From Bidens hawaiensis (lineage: Eukaryota > Streptophyta > Magnoliopsida > Asterales > Asteraceae): a DNA stretch of 64,000 nt. Where the stretch lies: assembly GCA_021521415.1 (NCBI GenBank), contig JAIQDT010000301.1, forward strand, positions 496,001 to 560,000, given 5' to 3'. Positions 19,815 to 33,113 of this stretch are shown in pieces. Numbering within the stretch: the stretch's first letter is position 1; every line of letters begins with the position of its first letter. Made by a program: the position numbers and the translations under genes. The notes under the pieces are model-generated. The model made no database searches and was not told the DNA's origin. It worked only from the letters and a program-made list of their open reading frames with translations.

Positions 19815-22800
19815 ATGGAAACCAAACTACACCCCGCTCTTACTGTCACTAATATCAAAATTTTGTACCGATAACTCTAGAATCTGAATCTGATCCCTAT
19901 ACGGCATGGTCAGAATTGTTTAAAATTCATTGTCGAGCTTTTCTGGTTTATGACCATCTAACCTCCCCCACACCACAGACACAATCATCTTCAACAAAAA
20001 CCAAGGATGCCGACCCGAAAACACCACCGGCGCTTGACTCTTGGGAACGGATTGATGCCATAGTCCTTCAATGGATCTATGGCACCATCTCACGTGATCT
20101 GTTAAATACCATCCTAAAGAAAGATACAACAGCCCATGATGCATGGACGACCCTTGCCGACCTTTTCAATGATAGCAAAGCTACTCGAGCTATCTATCTT
20201 AAAACCAAGTTTGTCAACATCAGGCTCGAAAACTTTCCAAACATGCATGCATATTGCCAAGAACTCAAGGTCCTGGCAGATCAGTTAGCCAATGTTGATG
20301 CTCCGGTTACTGATAACGATATGTTCATTCAGTTGGTTACTGGCCTCAATGAACAGTACGAAGGCATAGGCGCAATAATCCAAAACAACGAACCGCTTCC
20401 TTCTTTCCATGCAGCTCGGTCGAAGGTTACTATGGAAGAAAAAAAGAAAAGTCACCAAGCCGCGCTAGCCGCGTCGTCTACTGGAACAGCCCTACATGCT
20501 ACAACTACAAAACCAAATCAATCTGCACCTTCCGAATACAGGTCTGACTCTTCCTCTGAACGGGGTCGCGGTCGCGGTCGGTTTCGTGGACATGGACGTG
20601 GAAGATCTTCTTGGGGTCGTGGCCGTGGGTCTGGGCACAACAGCAATCAGTTCTCACAAACTCCAAACAATATTGGATACAATGGCTTCTATCAATCTAG
20701 GCCACAACAGTACAACCACACAAACAACTGGGCCTCTCAAACTCCTTGGATGCCTCAGCCCAATCAGTTTCCTCAAAATTCATGGCCCAACCCACCCTGC
20801 CCCTACCCAACTCAACCACGGCCCAACTCAAATCGAAACACTAATGGAATACTTGGGCCAAGGCCCAATCAAGCTTTCACGGCCGCGTATGCTCCAACCA
20901 ATATCGAGCAAGCTTTATACACCATGTCCCTCAACCCGCCGAATCAATGGCATATGGACACCGGGGCTACCTCTCACATGACGAATAACCCGGGTAATTT
21001 CCAATCTTTTTTTAATAATGGCGTTTTACATAATATCATTGTCGGTGATGGCACCACCATTCCGGTAAATGGACACGGACACCAACACTTACCCCCTCCT
21101 TACCCTCCCCTTAAATTAAAAAACGTCCTATATGCCCCAAAATTAATTAAAAATCTTATTTCTGTCCGTCGCCTCACCACTGACAATTGGATTTCTATCG
21201 AATTTGATCCCTTTGGTTTTCTTGTGAAGGATTTCAAGACCCGGATCCCTATCCTTCGATGCAACAGCAGTGGTGATCTTTACCCACTTCTTCCACCGGA
21301 GTCTACCCAGTACACTTCTCCATCCACCTTTGAAGCTATTTCAAACTAGCTTTGGCATCAACGTCTGGGCCACCCCGGACCTACTTTATTAAACTTTTTG
21401 AGACGTTCCAATGTTATTTCATTTAATAAGATTAATAAACATGTGTGTGAATCTTGTGTTTTGGGGAAAAGTATTAGACAACCTTTTATGCCTTCTTTAA
21501 ATCGTACTTTTTTACCATTTGATATTATTCATAGCGATCTTTGGACGTCTCCAATTGTCAGTACTGGCAGACACCGTTATTATATTCTTTTCTTGGACGA
21601 CCACACAGACTTTTTATGGACATATCCTTTGGCCAAAAAGTCGCACGTCCATGCCACATTTTCTACCTTTTCCAAACAAATAGAAACCCAATTTGAACGA
21701 AAAATTAAAAACTTACAATGTGATAATGGCACCGAATACATAAACTCTTCCTTCAAACAATTATGTGATCTCAATGGCATGATATTTCGCTTATCATGCC
21801 CCCACACATCCTCTCAAAATGGGAAAGCGGAACGCAAAATCCGCTCCATTAATAATATTATTCGCACTCTTCTTGCGCATTCCTCGCTTCCATCTAATTT
21901 TTGGCATCAAGCTCTCGAGATGGCCACTTACATTCTCAACATCCTTCCTAATAAAAATCACAACTTCAAAATACCTACCGAACTCCTATATAACCGGTAT
22001 CCAGCATATGACCATCTTCGCGTTTTTGGTTCATTATGTTATCCCCTGCATCCATCTTCACTCATTCATAAACTCGCTCATCGATCTCATCCATGTGTAT
22101 TTTTGGGGTATCCACCAAACCATCGAGGATATAAATGCCTTAACCTTAACACACACCAAATTACCATATCTCGTCATGTGGTTTTTGACGAAACTGTTTA
22201 TCCTTTTGCCACCAACCCAACCCAGCCTCAACTCTCCCTCTCAGATTCCTATGACTTCCTTAACACCCCACCCCACCCTCATCTTTGGACTCAATTCTCC
22301 AATACAAAATCTTCCACCCCTGCCCCATCTACACAGAGTCAACACAATTCCCCTATATCTACTACAACAATTCCTACACCTAACTCCCCACATCCGACAC
22401 TAAATACACCTCCCATTCCCTTAAATTCCACACCACATTCCACTCCCAACCCACCCATCTCGGCCCAACCTACATCTACAGCCCACCCATCTTCTCATAA
22501 ACTCACATTTCCTATGTCTCCTACCCCACTTCCACACTCACCGCCCCATCCAACAACTCCCTTGCCCACTGTAGCTTCCCAACACTCCCCTCTCATAAAT
22601 TCAATAGTAACCCCACCACCACCTCCTCCCACTCGTTCCATGCGCACACGTGGCATGGACGGAATCACTAAACCAAAGAAATTCCTTAATCTATCTAGCA
22701 CCACAATTGCTCATATTCCCAAAAACCCATCCCACGCCTTGTCCACCCCGGAATGGCATAATGCCATGAATGATGAGTACAGCGCACTTATTAAAAATGA

Positions 22801-24262
22801 GACTTGGGAGTTAGTTCCTCGTCACCCACAAATGAATGTAATCCGAAGTATAAGGTTGTTTAAGCATAAATTTCACTCTAATGGCACCTTAGAGCGGTAT
22901 AAAACACGGTTAGTTTGTGATGGGCGATCTCAACAGGTTGATATTGATTGTGGAGAGACATTCAGCCCCGTGGTGAAACCGGCTACGATTAGAACCTTCT
23001 TATCTATTGCCTTATCCAGATCTTGGACGTTACATCAACTTGATGTCACCAACGCGTTTTTGCATGGCAAACTAAATGAAATGGTCTACATGTATCAGCC
23101 TATGGGGTTTCGTAGCAAGACTCATCCGGATTATGTGTGTCGACCTAAAAAATCTTTATATGGACTTAAACAGGCACCGCTTGCATGGTATCAACGGTTC
23201 ACGGACTATGTTATACACTTGGGTTTTCAGCAAAGTCAATGTGATAATTCTTTGATTATTCTACATTCTGGGCATCACACCGCGTATTTATTAATATATG
23301 TAGATGATATTCTTCTTACGTCATCTTCTGAGGCGCTTCGCCAACATTTGTTGTCAAGTTTGGCTGATGAATTCGCAATGAAAGATCTCGGGCAGCTAAG
23401 TTATTTTCTTGGAATTTCTGTCACTCGAACCGGGGATACTATGTTTTTATCTCAAACTTCCTTTGCCCTTGACATCATTAAACGCGTTGGAATGCAAACA
23501 TGCAAACCCGCACCAACTCCAGTTGATACAAATGGTAAACTTGGTGTTGATTCGGGTACCCCATTTGAGGATTCGACTCTCTATCGTAGCATGGCTGGCG
23601 CTTTACAATACCTCACCTTCACTCGACCCGACATTAGCTATGCTGTTCAACAGGTTTGCATGCACATGCATGCTCCTAGATCCACACATTGGGATGCTTT
23701 GAAACGCATCTTACGCTACATTCAAGGTACGGCTATGTTTGGTCTCACTCTCGGCAATTCCGATGCTCCATCATTGCTTGCTTATACAGATGCCGACTGG
23801 GCGGGTTGTCCTGACACCCGTCGATCTACGTCTGGGTATTGTGTTTACTATGGGCCTAATCTTATTTCCTGGTCTTCCAAACGGCAACCGACTATATCCC
23901 GATCTAGCGCCGAAGCTGAATATCGAGGGGTTGCAAATGTGGTTGCTGAAATTTGTTGGCTTCGCAACTTGCTTCTAGAACTTCATCATCCATTAACTCG
24001 TGCTACACTTGTGTATTGTGATAACGTGAGTGCCATATATCTCTCCGGGAATCCTGTTAATCATCAGCGTACGAAACACATTGAGCTCGACATCCATTTC
24101 GTCCGTGAACAGGTTCAGCGGGGTCAAGTTCGTATTCTTTATGTGCCGTCTTCATATCAGATTGCAGACATCTTCACTAAAGGTCTGCCTCGTGCTTTAT
24201 TTGAAGATTTCCGATCCAGTCTTAGCATTTGGTTACCTCCTGCTTCGACTGCGGGGGTGTAA
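19815..24262 (+). pseudogene. copia D gag-pol polyprotein, nearly intact
   Basis: Gag starts at ATG 19815 (METKLHPALT) but shifts frame near 19860; from about 19880 the frame is open. Gag has a UBN2-like core and an Arg/Gly-rich tail (RGRGRGRFRGHGRG) instead of a zinc knuckle. Protease: WHMDTGATSHMT. A single in-frame TAG at 21347-21349 interrupts just before LWHQRLGHPG. Integrase: CESCVLGK, then HSDLW, CDNGTEY and NGKAERK (Asp, Asp, Glu). RT: DVTNAFLHGKL and YVDDILL. RNase H: AYTDADWAGC and SSAEAEYR. The stop codon lies in the 3' LTR. Only two lesions separate it from a full frame. Confidence 0.9.
24248..24257 (+). other. copia D polypurine tract
   Basis: ACTGCGGGGG directly before the 3' LTR, in the standard position. 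Confidence 0.6.
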
Positions 24263-24402
24263 TAGATATAGAGATATCTTTGGCATATATTATAGAATAT
24301 TATTAGTTTGATTGTACGTAAATAGAGATATCCTTGTAACAATTATATATTGGTTTGAATGAGAATGACGGCAGCAAGGTTTCACAAATAATTCCTCTAT
24401 CA
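24258..24402 (+). repeat. 3' LTR of copia D
   Basis: Begins TGTAATAGATATAGAG and ends CCTCTATCA, 145 bp. It lacks the ATCTTATCTTCAATT block of the 5' copy. It ends two bases before the ATG of CRK gene 1. Confidence 0.9.
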
Positions 24403-24404
24403 TC

Positions 24405-25541
24405 ATGTCTTTCCTGGTTGTGTTGCTTGTATTATTATTAACGAAGCAAGGATTTTCACAGTCGAACGATCGTGATAACAACAGTACTGATCTCACGATC
24501 GCAGTGTTTTGTGGTAGAAACACGGTGATAAGTCTGCCAAATTTTATCAATGATCGCAACTCCACTTTTAATGATCTTAGAATGCAACTACTGAATCAAC
24601 GGGTTCTTTATGCAAGAGCGCAGACCTTGAGTGCAGGGGACTCTGTCTTTGCAGCAGCCCAGTGCCGGGACTACCTCTCTGTTGATCAGTGTGTGGCTTG
24701 TTTTGATACCGCGGTTTCTAAACTGGACAACTGCACATTTAACGGTGGTTCTGTTAGTTTGGATAACTGCTTTCTCAGGTACGGCTTTCTTTTGTTTACT
24801 AGTTAAGGAGTTATGTGTATTAGAGATTTTTGCTCTATAATTACTCTACGTAATATTATTAATATTTGGAGTTATCCAATTTTCGTGTTTGTGTGCGTTT
24901 TCATTTTGTGTTTATCAATTAGTTTTTAATATTCCAAGTAAATGAGGATGCACATTCAAATATAGTATACAAGCTTCTATATCCTTGTGTAATATCTTCT
25001 GGTTGGTCTATACAATCTGTTGTCTTGTTTGTTTTGCTTAAACTGTAATTCTTAAAAATTTATTTTGAATATTATAAAGCTAGAAACAAAAGTCCAAAAT
25101 TATTTAAATTCTTTTTTATAATTATAAGGTATGAAGACTTTTCTGATTTCTACAATAACCCTGATATCACGGAGGATGCGAATGGTACTCCAGCGGTGCT
25201 ATGTGGCACTCAATCTGCTTCTCAGCCAACAGCTTTCAATCAAGTTGTGGATGGGTTGTTATCAGATATCAGAGATGCTACTCCTAAAACCTCTAAACTC
25301 TACGTAGCATCCACGAGACAAATCACTGGTGAAAATAAAACAGTGTATGTGACCGCACAGTGTGCTGGAAATATAAATCAGGCGACTTGCCAAACCTGCA
25401 TGGATAGAGCGTATGACAAAATAGATGATTGCCTTCCAAATACTGAAGGAAGGTTCTCCGACATGGGTTGTTTTGCAAGGTATTCCGAGACTCCATTTTT
25501 CAATGTCAACCAGACAACAGATATTAAAAATGTCTCAAAAG
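24405..25541 (+). pseudogene. CRK gene 1 exons 1-2 (ectodomain)
   Basis: Exon 1 (24405-24778) encodes a hydrophobic signal peptide ([14 protein letters not shown]) and the first DUF26 domain up to CFLR. Exon 2 (25129-25541) encodes YEDFSDFYNN, the second DUF26 domain and the approach to the membrane. Both splice junctions match gene 2 in phase. No stop codon is present in these exons. Confidence 0.8.
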
Positions 25542-25647
25542 GTGAGGCCGCCGCTTCTTTTCATTACGTACTTGATATATATTGTTAACAACACTATCCA
25601 ATAGAATGTGATAACTGATGCATTTAATTGTAACTTCTATATGATAG

Positions 25648-26957
25648 GAAATTCAAGTAAGTAGCCATAATTGCTGCAGCCGTTGGTGGCGTAGTTCTTA
25701 TTTTCCTCATCCTTCTTTCGTGGTTATTATATCGATCATGGAATAAGTCCAAGGAGACTGAAGAAGGTGATTGTTTATATATATATTTTGTGTATGAGAT
25801 GCCTTTAACCTATTCCAATAGATAAGTCTACCACACAGTTGATGGGGTTGTGTATATAAGGAGGTTATTGGGGTGGGCTTTCTCATATATTGTTATTTTC
25901 AAAATGTATTTATATTCCAATATTATCAATAATTTCATAATACTGATAGAATTCAAATGTATATATACATGGCCCATGTTTTGCCATCAACAGCGGATTT
26001 TGAGGGGGCGGTACATGACAATTACAAAGACTTGCAGCTAGCAACTGATAATTTCAGTGAAGGAAATATTCTAGGAAAAGGAGGCTTTGGTGAAGTGTTT
26101 AAGGTAATAAATAGTAATTCAAGGAAGTACAAACCACTTAGAAAAGTGTTTTATATTTTTTTTTAAGAAATTACTGGATGGTTAATAGGCAGTTCTTGAG
26201 GACAATAATGTGGTGGCAGTGAAAAAAGTTCTAGTACAGCATGCTGGAGCAAAAGAAGAGTTTGAGAATGAAGTTAAGCTTATAAGTAACATTCATCATC
26301 CTTGGATGGTCAATCGAAGGAACTTATTTACTTCTAGTCCTGGAATATATGCCGAATGGAAGTCTAGACCATTTCTTATGGGGTAAGTTGGAATGGTCAT
26401 AATACTAGTGATTATTTTTTAGATAAAATCCTCATCTTATTCAGTGTGTATATGTGCTAACAAATATGTTCAAAATGGAGGTTCAAAAAGAGGGACTCTG
26501 AACTGGAACCAACGTTATGAAATAATATTTGGGATAGCTAGGGGTCTAGCTCATTTACATGATGAATTCCATATCAAAATCGTTCACAGAGATATCAAAT
26601 CAAGCAATATCCTTCTTAGTGATGATTTTAAACCCAAAATAGCAGATTTTGGGTTGGCAAGGTTTCAACCGGAGGACCAAACTCATGTTAGCACCAAGTT
26701 TGCTGGTACATTGTAAGTTTTTTTAACTACAAAATTGTACTTAATTATGTCCTCTCTTATGAGTCACACATTCTTTTATTTTTACAACATAATACTATGT
26801 TAGGGGATACACAGCACCAGAATATGCACTTCATGGTGTTATATCGGAGAAGGTTGACACCTACAGCTTTGGAATTGTGATTCTTGAAATTATTAGTGGC
26901 AAAAGGAGTACAGATGTGGGCTCTGGTAGTCAATCCACCGATTACCTCCTGGAAAAT
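25648..26957 (+). pseudogene. CRK gene 1 exons 3-7 (membrane helix and kinase)
   Basis: Exon 3 encodes IIAAAVGGVVLIFLILLSWL, a membrane helix, and lacks one base near its 5' end. Exon 4 encodes the glycine loop. Exon 5 has VAVKK, then loses 17 nt relative to gene 2 after NIHH and reads into a stop. Exon 6 ([21 protein letters not shown]) and exon 7 ([21 protein letters not shown]) have the same lengths as in gene 2 (232 and 154 nt). Confidence 0.8.
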
Positions 26958-28339
26958 GTGAGATTCCGCATTCATACTCTCCTAGTTTTTTTTTTAATTC
27001 TTCTTTTTTTTATAACTTTTGAATAGCAAATTCACATACCCTGCACCACTCAGTAAGGGGCTAAGGGCCATAGGGTTGTTGGTACTATCTCTCCCAACCT
27101 TGTTGGTGCTTTTATGTAATAATAATATCAAGTAACTAACTACAATGAATGCACGGAAGTACACATCATAAGACAAAGATGAACATGATAAATAAGATAC
27201 TAATAAGAAACATGTCTCCAACCTGAAAAAATGTTGGATAAAACTTAATTAGAAAACAAACAATTAATCAAATGTACTGATAAACCCAAAATACAACTTA
27301 CTATAGATAACACTTTCCCCTTTCCATATTGTAATCGTCTATAACTCAAATATAATGCTTTATATATATCACGGAGTTTACAAATCTGATCAGTACATAA
27401 TATGTTAAAATGCACCACATAGGCCACACCATTTATGGATTTGGGGTAGTGTCAGTGTTTGACCATTATTATATTAAGTTATCAGGGTAAGTCTTTATAG
27501 TTAACATTAGTCTAGTCAATAGTTTAATGGGTTAGTTGAGTCAAGTTGACACGGTGTTGCTGAATTATAAGATAAACGAACATAGCCACTTTCGTTTGTA
27601 ATGAGAACGGTTGAAAAAGATGGGTTTCATCACATAATAAAAAAAATGATACAATAATAAGCGTAGGTCGTATATGGGACCACGTATGTACATATACATA
27701 TCTTGGTTATTTCAAAAGAAATAAAATGAAAAGCTTGTCAAAACTAAAAATACTAATTAATAAGAAAGAACCACATTATTGTTTACATGGTCAAAACTTT
27801 TTTTTGAAATTTTGAACCATCAACATTAAAAGGAACATCAACAGATGCAACAAACTCCTTGTGACCACTCGGTTCGATTATCTAAATTTATACAGTTTAG
27901 CATAAATAGACATTTTAACCTTAATTCTAAATTTCTAATATCCCAGATAATGTGAACTAGATGAGACCATGTTATAAGAATTAAAAAACCATCCAACAAC
28001 AAGACTCTATCGCTAGAAGTCCGAGTTAATAACCAACGCTTTAGCAAATCCACCACTTCTGTAGTTTCCTTTTGAGGTGCACTCCAACTTTATACGGGGC
28101 TCACTCCATATTTTATATATAGCATTACACTAAAATTTCTAAACTCAGGGTTTCAGTGCAACCCCTACCTTCAATGTGAATCCTCCCCTAACATTGATAA
28201 TGGCTATCTCGATTAAAGCTTTGCCTCTACATGCAATACATGATGAAGATAAATCATTTGTTAAAATCTTCGAGACGAAGAGAATCAGACACTTGTTAAT
28301 ATATGGTACTTTGACAAAGGAACAAGTGAAGCTCGATCT

Positions 28340-28430
28340 TTATATTATACCTGGAAGCTAGGCTAGTTGACTGACCTACCTCATGGTCGTAAGCCCATAA
28401 AAATGAAGTGGTTGTTCAAGATCAAGAGGT
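28340..28430 (+). pseudogene. trace of copia reverse transcriptase
   Basis: Reading across small breaks, the plus strand encodes LPHGRKPIKMKWLFKIK, matching the conserved start of copia RT (LP.GRKPI..KWVFK.K). No further RT motif follows, so it is a short relic. Confidence 0.4.
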
Positions 28431-28566
28431 TAGCAATTTCAAAGAAACTATTCCCATGAATAATTTGTGAGATACCCAAGATATTTAAAGACTTCTACGA
28501 GCTAAGAGATAACTTGAAATATCAAATTAGATACACGCTTGAAGATAAATGGAATTTATATTGTTG

Positions 28567-28930
28567 ACTTAGAGGATGTTTGGTAGCCTCTCAATGGTTA
28601 TTAAGAGGCTGCCTTCTAATAGTTCATAGCTTCTTAATGCTTAAGAGGCTATCGAATAACCCCTTAATTGCTATACGTTCTATTGAAGGGACAATTTAAG
28701 AGTTCAAAGAGCAAACGATAAAGAAGTCTAAGATTAGTGATGTCGGATTATTTGTTTAGTATCTAGGCATATATAAATGTCAGAAAATAATGAAAGTGTG
28801 TTCCTTATACATATAGCTTCTCATATGGAGTTGACGTTGGAGCTTTACACGTCGCCCTCCGCCTAGTCGGGTAGCCGGGCGAATATAAGTTCTCTTCCGG
28901 TCAAGTATTCACCAAACAGTCCTTTTTTAA
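28567..28930. mobile_element. possible hAT-type small element
   Basis: Left end AGAGGATGTTTGGTAGCC and right end CACCAAACAGTCCTTT are inverted relatives sharing the TGTTTGG core. No convincing 8-bp duplication is seen. The interior repeats TTAAGAGGCT on either side of 28620. Confidence 0.35.
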
Positions 28931-31245
28931 CGCAACTCTTATATTAACGGGTCAATATCATAAATCTAATTTTTGCACGTGATGTTCCTGAACCATAAAT
29001 CTATTAGTTATAATATGATTTATAACTCAAAATTAATTCCATCATATATCTCAATTATCATATTCATACATACTTGCATGTTACCTTTCAAACTTACTTA
29101 GGAGTTTTTATTTTTTATTTTATAGATTCTTCTTTTTTTTTTCTCTAAACAAATTAGAGAACAACTAAACTGTTAAACCTTTTATATTGAAATTGATGCT
29201 TGTATTATGTAAATGTAATTAATATTCAATAGCATGTATAAAACTCATCAAATAAAATATGAGTAAATACAATAAACTTATTAGAGGTGATTTACTCGTT
29301 TTAGCTCACTTTCACTTTTACAATCTTTAAAATTTTAGTATGAACCAATTAAGTGTTATATTCTATAAAATCATACCCAAAAATTGGTAAAAGTGTAGAA
29401 AATATTAATATAATAAGATGTATGTTTTAGACCACATCAAATATTCTCATACTTAAACCTTTTTGTCCCTGAAAAGCTATTTGAAATGGAATCAGAATCT
29501 GAAAGTGATTTTTAAAACATATAGGTTAATTTTTAATCATAGATAAACGCAAAAACCGTGATTGCCGATATTGTTGTCCAATTAAGCCCAACCACTAGCC
29601 TATCAAGTCCCCTGTCATATTTAACGATTAAGTTCAAGTGATATTAATAAATCTATGGGCCTCACACCTTTAGAGCTACAGATCTGCTTACCTCCATCTC
29701 AAGCATAATCAAGACAATCTAAACCAGGTTGAAACAGACTGGTTCAACCTATCACCGTAAGCTAAAGACCTTTAATGGTAAGAAGAAAATGCACTTAGGT
29801 GGAAAATAGATGGATGAAAGGCCAAATGAGGCCGTACGAACATGCCTCAAGTACTATTAGACTTTGTCCTAAGTATTCCTTAAGAAAATATTTATTGACT
29901 AAAAACCTCGAGCCCCAGTAGTGTATCCTAAGAGTCACCATCCCCTTTGTAACACGTAAACTCTCAGTCTCGTCTAGTATGTGCACTTTGGCCTCTTTTT
30001 TTATTATTGAAAAATACTTCTTTGGCATTTTTACAATACATATATTCTCATTCATTTGCTTTTCGGACAAACTTTTTAAAATACACTTTCAAAACATGCT
30101 TTTTTTTGTATTGTGCTCTTAGGCTTCTTCACCCTAAAATATATAACTAATGACTAAGCTCACATAAAAAGTGGACTTTGCGTGACGCCACTACTCGTTA
30201 TTTTCTTTCATAAAACAGTGGTATGCTAATTTTAAGTGCACGTAATTCTCACCACCTCAAGGTAGTCAGATTACGATAATACTCCATATGCATTATTGAA
30301 TTTTCAGCTTCACTATCCCCCTCAAAATGAGAACCCACAAGTTTTATGATTATTAGGTATATTAATAATAATCAAAGGAAACTTTCAAAGCTAGTTGGAC
30401 ATATTGACACATTCCAAAGTTAGTGCGTTATCTTTTATATAATCTCATATATAATAGTAGTCTTAAAAGATCAATCTCAAATTTTCCTATCATTTTTCAT
30501 TATTTGCGAAAATTTAGTTAAATTCTTGGGAAAATTTTCAACTCTTTTTGTTTTCAACCTATTTTTTTCATAATTTTTATTTTTGCTTAAACACGCTAGT
30601 TTCTCATCCCATACTTAAATTTAACATTGTCCTCAATATGAGAAAAAGGAAATGACAAATACAAATAAACTAATAAATTGGAACAGACTCCTCTGCTATA
30701 TTGCAGTGGTCAAGTCATGATTCATGTTCTGTTCCCTTCTAATCAAATGCAAATCTCAAACTCAAGTGCTTTGTACCAAGCTGTTACTCACGAACGCATA
30801 TTGCTCTCAGCCAATCAACAATTCTACAACGTTACAGAAAATCATGAAGCAGTTAGCATCCTCACACTTGCTTCAAACCCTAGCTCATCAACCGACATCA
30901 ACTAACCCCGGAACAACCTGCAAGCAAGAGAAGAAAACCTGGCATAGCAAAGAGAAAACCAAAATAAAAATAAAAGATAATGCCAGGTTTCATCTTGGAA
31001 AGTGCTAAGTTTAAAGATGAGTCTTCAGTCGGACTTGCTCCTAAAACCTCAATCAGGAGGCTTCCCCTTTATTCTCTTTCCATCGGTACTCCTCAAAACT
31101 CTGCTCTTAATATTAGTTGGGAATAAACTAATTTCAAAAATTTATTGGGACCGAAGATATGAATTCAAATCGGCCCATCAACTCTTGAATTTCCCGGGAC
31201 CGAACTGTATGATATGCATGTTATTCAAGAGGTTGTCATCCCTAC

Positions 31246-31650
31246 TGTAGGTCCCAAAACGACCATCCGAACGGATTTTGCACTTGATAAACATGTCGAG
31301 ACTGGTGCGGCATAAACAATCGAACAAATAATATAAAGATAATATTGAATGACTCTGTAATCTGTAATAATAAAAGATTCATAACATTTATCTAACCGAT
31401 CCCACCCAAGGTGAGCTCCCCTTGGGTGGTTGTTTACACCATACAAACACAAACAAATAAGAACAGCACAAGTCCATATTTATAGCTAAATAATAATTAT
31501 CTAGAAGCCTTATCCCGTTGAAGCTAAACACGCGTACTGAAGCTCTAGTTTCGTGTCCGGTTTTCTCGTCAGCATAAATTATTAACTTGACCGTAAATAT
31601 ATAATGGGTTTCGTAATTTGATATCTCAAGTCACAAATATTGGCCTTACA
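31246..31650 (-). repeat. LTR of a minus-strand non-coding retroelement
   Basis: Starts TGTAGGTCCCAAAACG, ends GGCCTTACA, 405 bp, with a minus-strand TATAAATA (about 31472) and, outside its right end, a minus-strand purine tract AAGGGGGTGAT. These fit a 3' LTR of an element extending rightward. The partner end at 33652-33657 (GTACCAAC then TGTAGGTTCC) shares the first bases and a disrupted primer site, but beyond that the two LTR sequences differ. Confidence 0.5.
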
Positions 31651-33113
31651 ATCACCCCCTTGGCTTGTGATATCAAAACATCGTCGAACCGTGTCTAGCA
31701 TCTTCACGAATCCATCCGATAAAGCCGAAGCCTCTTCAATCACCCCCTAAAGGTATGATATACCGGGGACAACGATCAAATGAACAAAGCTTGTTATTTC
31801 CTCTTCAAGTCCAAATTCGTATCCAATTTGTTCAAAGATTCATAACTTCTCGAACGCCTAGAAAATAATATAGAAATAACATACTTTGAACACAGTCCAA
31901 TAATGACAAAAACCTGAGAAATTTTGACTTTCTTCAGTTGGTCAACCCCGAACAAATAATTATTTCTCGGCTTGAACATCTTGTAAACATGTGGCTCGGT
32001 TCATAAATTTTGAAGTTGAATTAACTTTTGTGTGACCAGACCCAATTAATATTCCAACAGCCATATAAAACAAGCCCAGATATGATATAATATGGCAGCC
32101 CATATATTAAAATAATTAGACAAGTTAGGCATGGTCTTGGCCCATTTAAAGAACCTGCCCATTTCTTCATATAGTTTTAGGGCACAAGACAAATATAACA
32201 TTTTGGCGAACAAAAGTGAAGCAGCCGCCACCAAGGCCAACCGGCGCGGGAAAACCGATTCCGGCGACCGGCCGACGGAAAAGCTAGCCGGAGCCGCCAG
32301 AAAACCGACTTGCGGCCACTTCCGCCGTCACTCTCCACTCCATCTCGTCCATTCTTCAATGCCACTCAAGAGTTTTAGAGCCGTTGTCACCACCACCAAC
32401 ATCGCGGCCAAAAGAAAGGGCTGTTGGAAAACAAATTTCCAGCCACAACGCCGGAAAACCATTGAACGCCGCCGCCGGATCTCTACCGCCTTAACGATTC
32501 CGGCCACACGTCATTCGCCACCGTTGTTTTCTTTCTCACTCTACCTCCGGCCACTCCTACAACGGGTTACGACCACCATCCATAACCGGAAGAAGGATTA
32601 CGCCGGAAACCGGCCGCTGCCACAGCCACCATCTTTTTTCTTTGCCGGGAAAGTGTAACTCCGGAAAAAATGATTTTTTTTTTGATAACTTGAAACCCGG
32701 ATAACCACCATATACCACCGCCAACAGTTACCGGCAAACCCGTCGGTCACGTCTTTATCCGATAGTTTCTATGACCCGAAATAACCGACACTCGCGCACC
32801 AGAGTTTGATATTTTACATCTTCAACTTCGAACTCGTCCCCGGGATGAACTATAGGGTCGCAAGATTTTCGGCGTATGGCGAAACGGTTCCCGAAACGCC
32901 CTGATCAGGAACTTGTAGATCCCGAACATAAGGAGAATGCATCAGACACGCTTATTTCCCACTTTATTTCCAAGATCTTCAAACTTTGTTTCCAATTTCT
33001 AACTTTATTTTCAAAACTTCAACGGGTCTTTAATGTCTCGGTTCAGTAATAGCGGAAATAGAACCCGAATATCAAGAGCAAAGTTGAATCATAAAATTCG
33101 ACCCGCTCTGATA
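31651..33113 (-). mobile_element. internal region of non-coding LTR element
   Basis: About 1.45 kb between the LTR at 31246 and a primer-site-like CTCTGATA (33106-33113, split by a later insertion). No gag or pol motif is seen, so this would be a non-autonomous element. The middle (32200-32640) is unusually GC-rich, with many CCGGC/GCCGG blocks and a 175-codon frame (32131-32658) of low complexity, probably not a gene. Confidence 0.4.

Larger units (their letters stand above)
19559..24402 (+). mobile_element. Ty1/copia element D with both LTRs
   Basis: Complete layout on the plus strand: 5' LTR 19559-19717, primer site 19718-19730, one gag-pol region 19815-24262, polypurine tract 24248-24257, 3' LTR 24258-24402. 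The LTRs differ by a 15-bp indel and about three substitutions, so the insertion is fairly recent. The flanks share only TCA rather than a clean 5-bp duplication. The very short LTRs and gag without a zinc knuckle suggest the Ale/Retrofit group (inference). It sits just before the CRK gene 1 start codon. Confidence 0.9.

Noticed and set aside
22495..22704. Gly-rich minus-strand frame
   Set aside because: Antisense of the Pro/Thr-rich integrase-RT linker of copia D.
29795..30070. 91-codon minus-strand frame in CRK1 intron 7
   Set aside because: No recognisable domain or homologue signs, and no supporting exon structure.
32131..32658. 175-codon frame with basic and Pro-rich sequence
   Set aside because: Low-complexity translation of a GC-rich CCGGC block; no domain, no splice context, and inside a non-coding retroelement.
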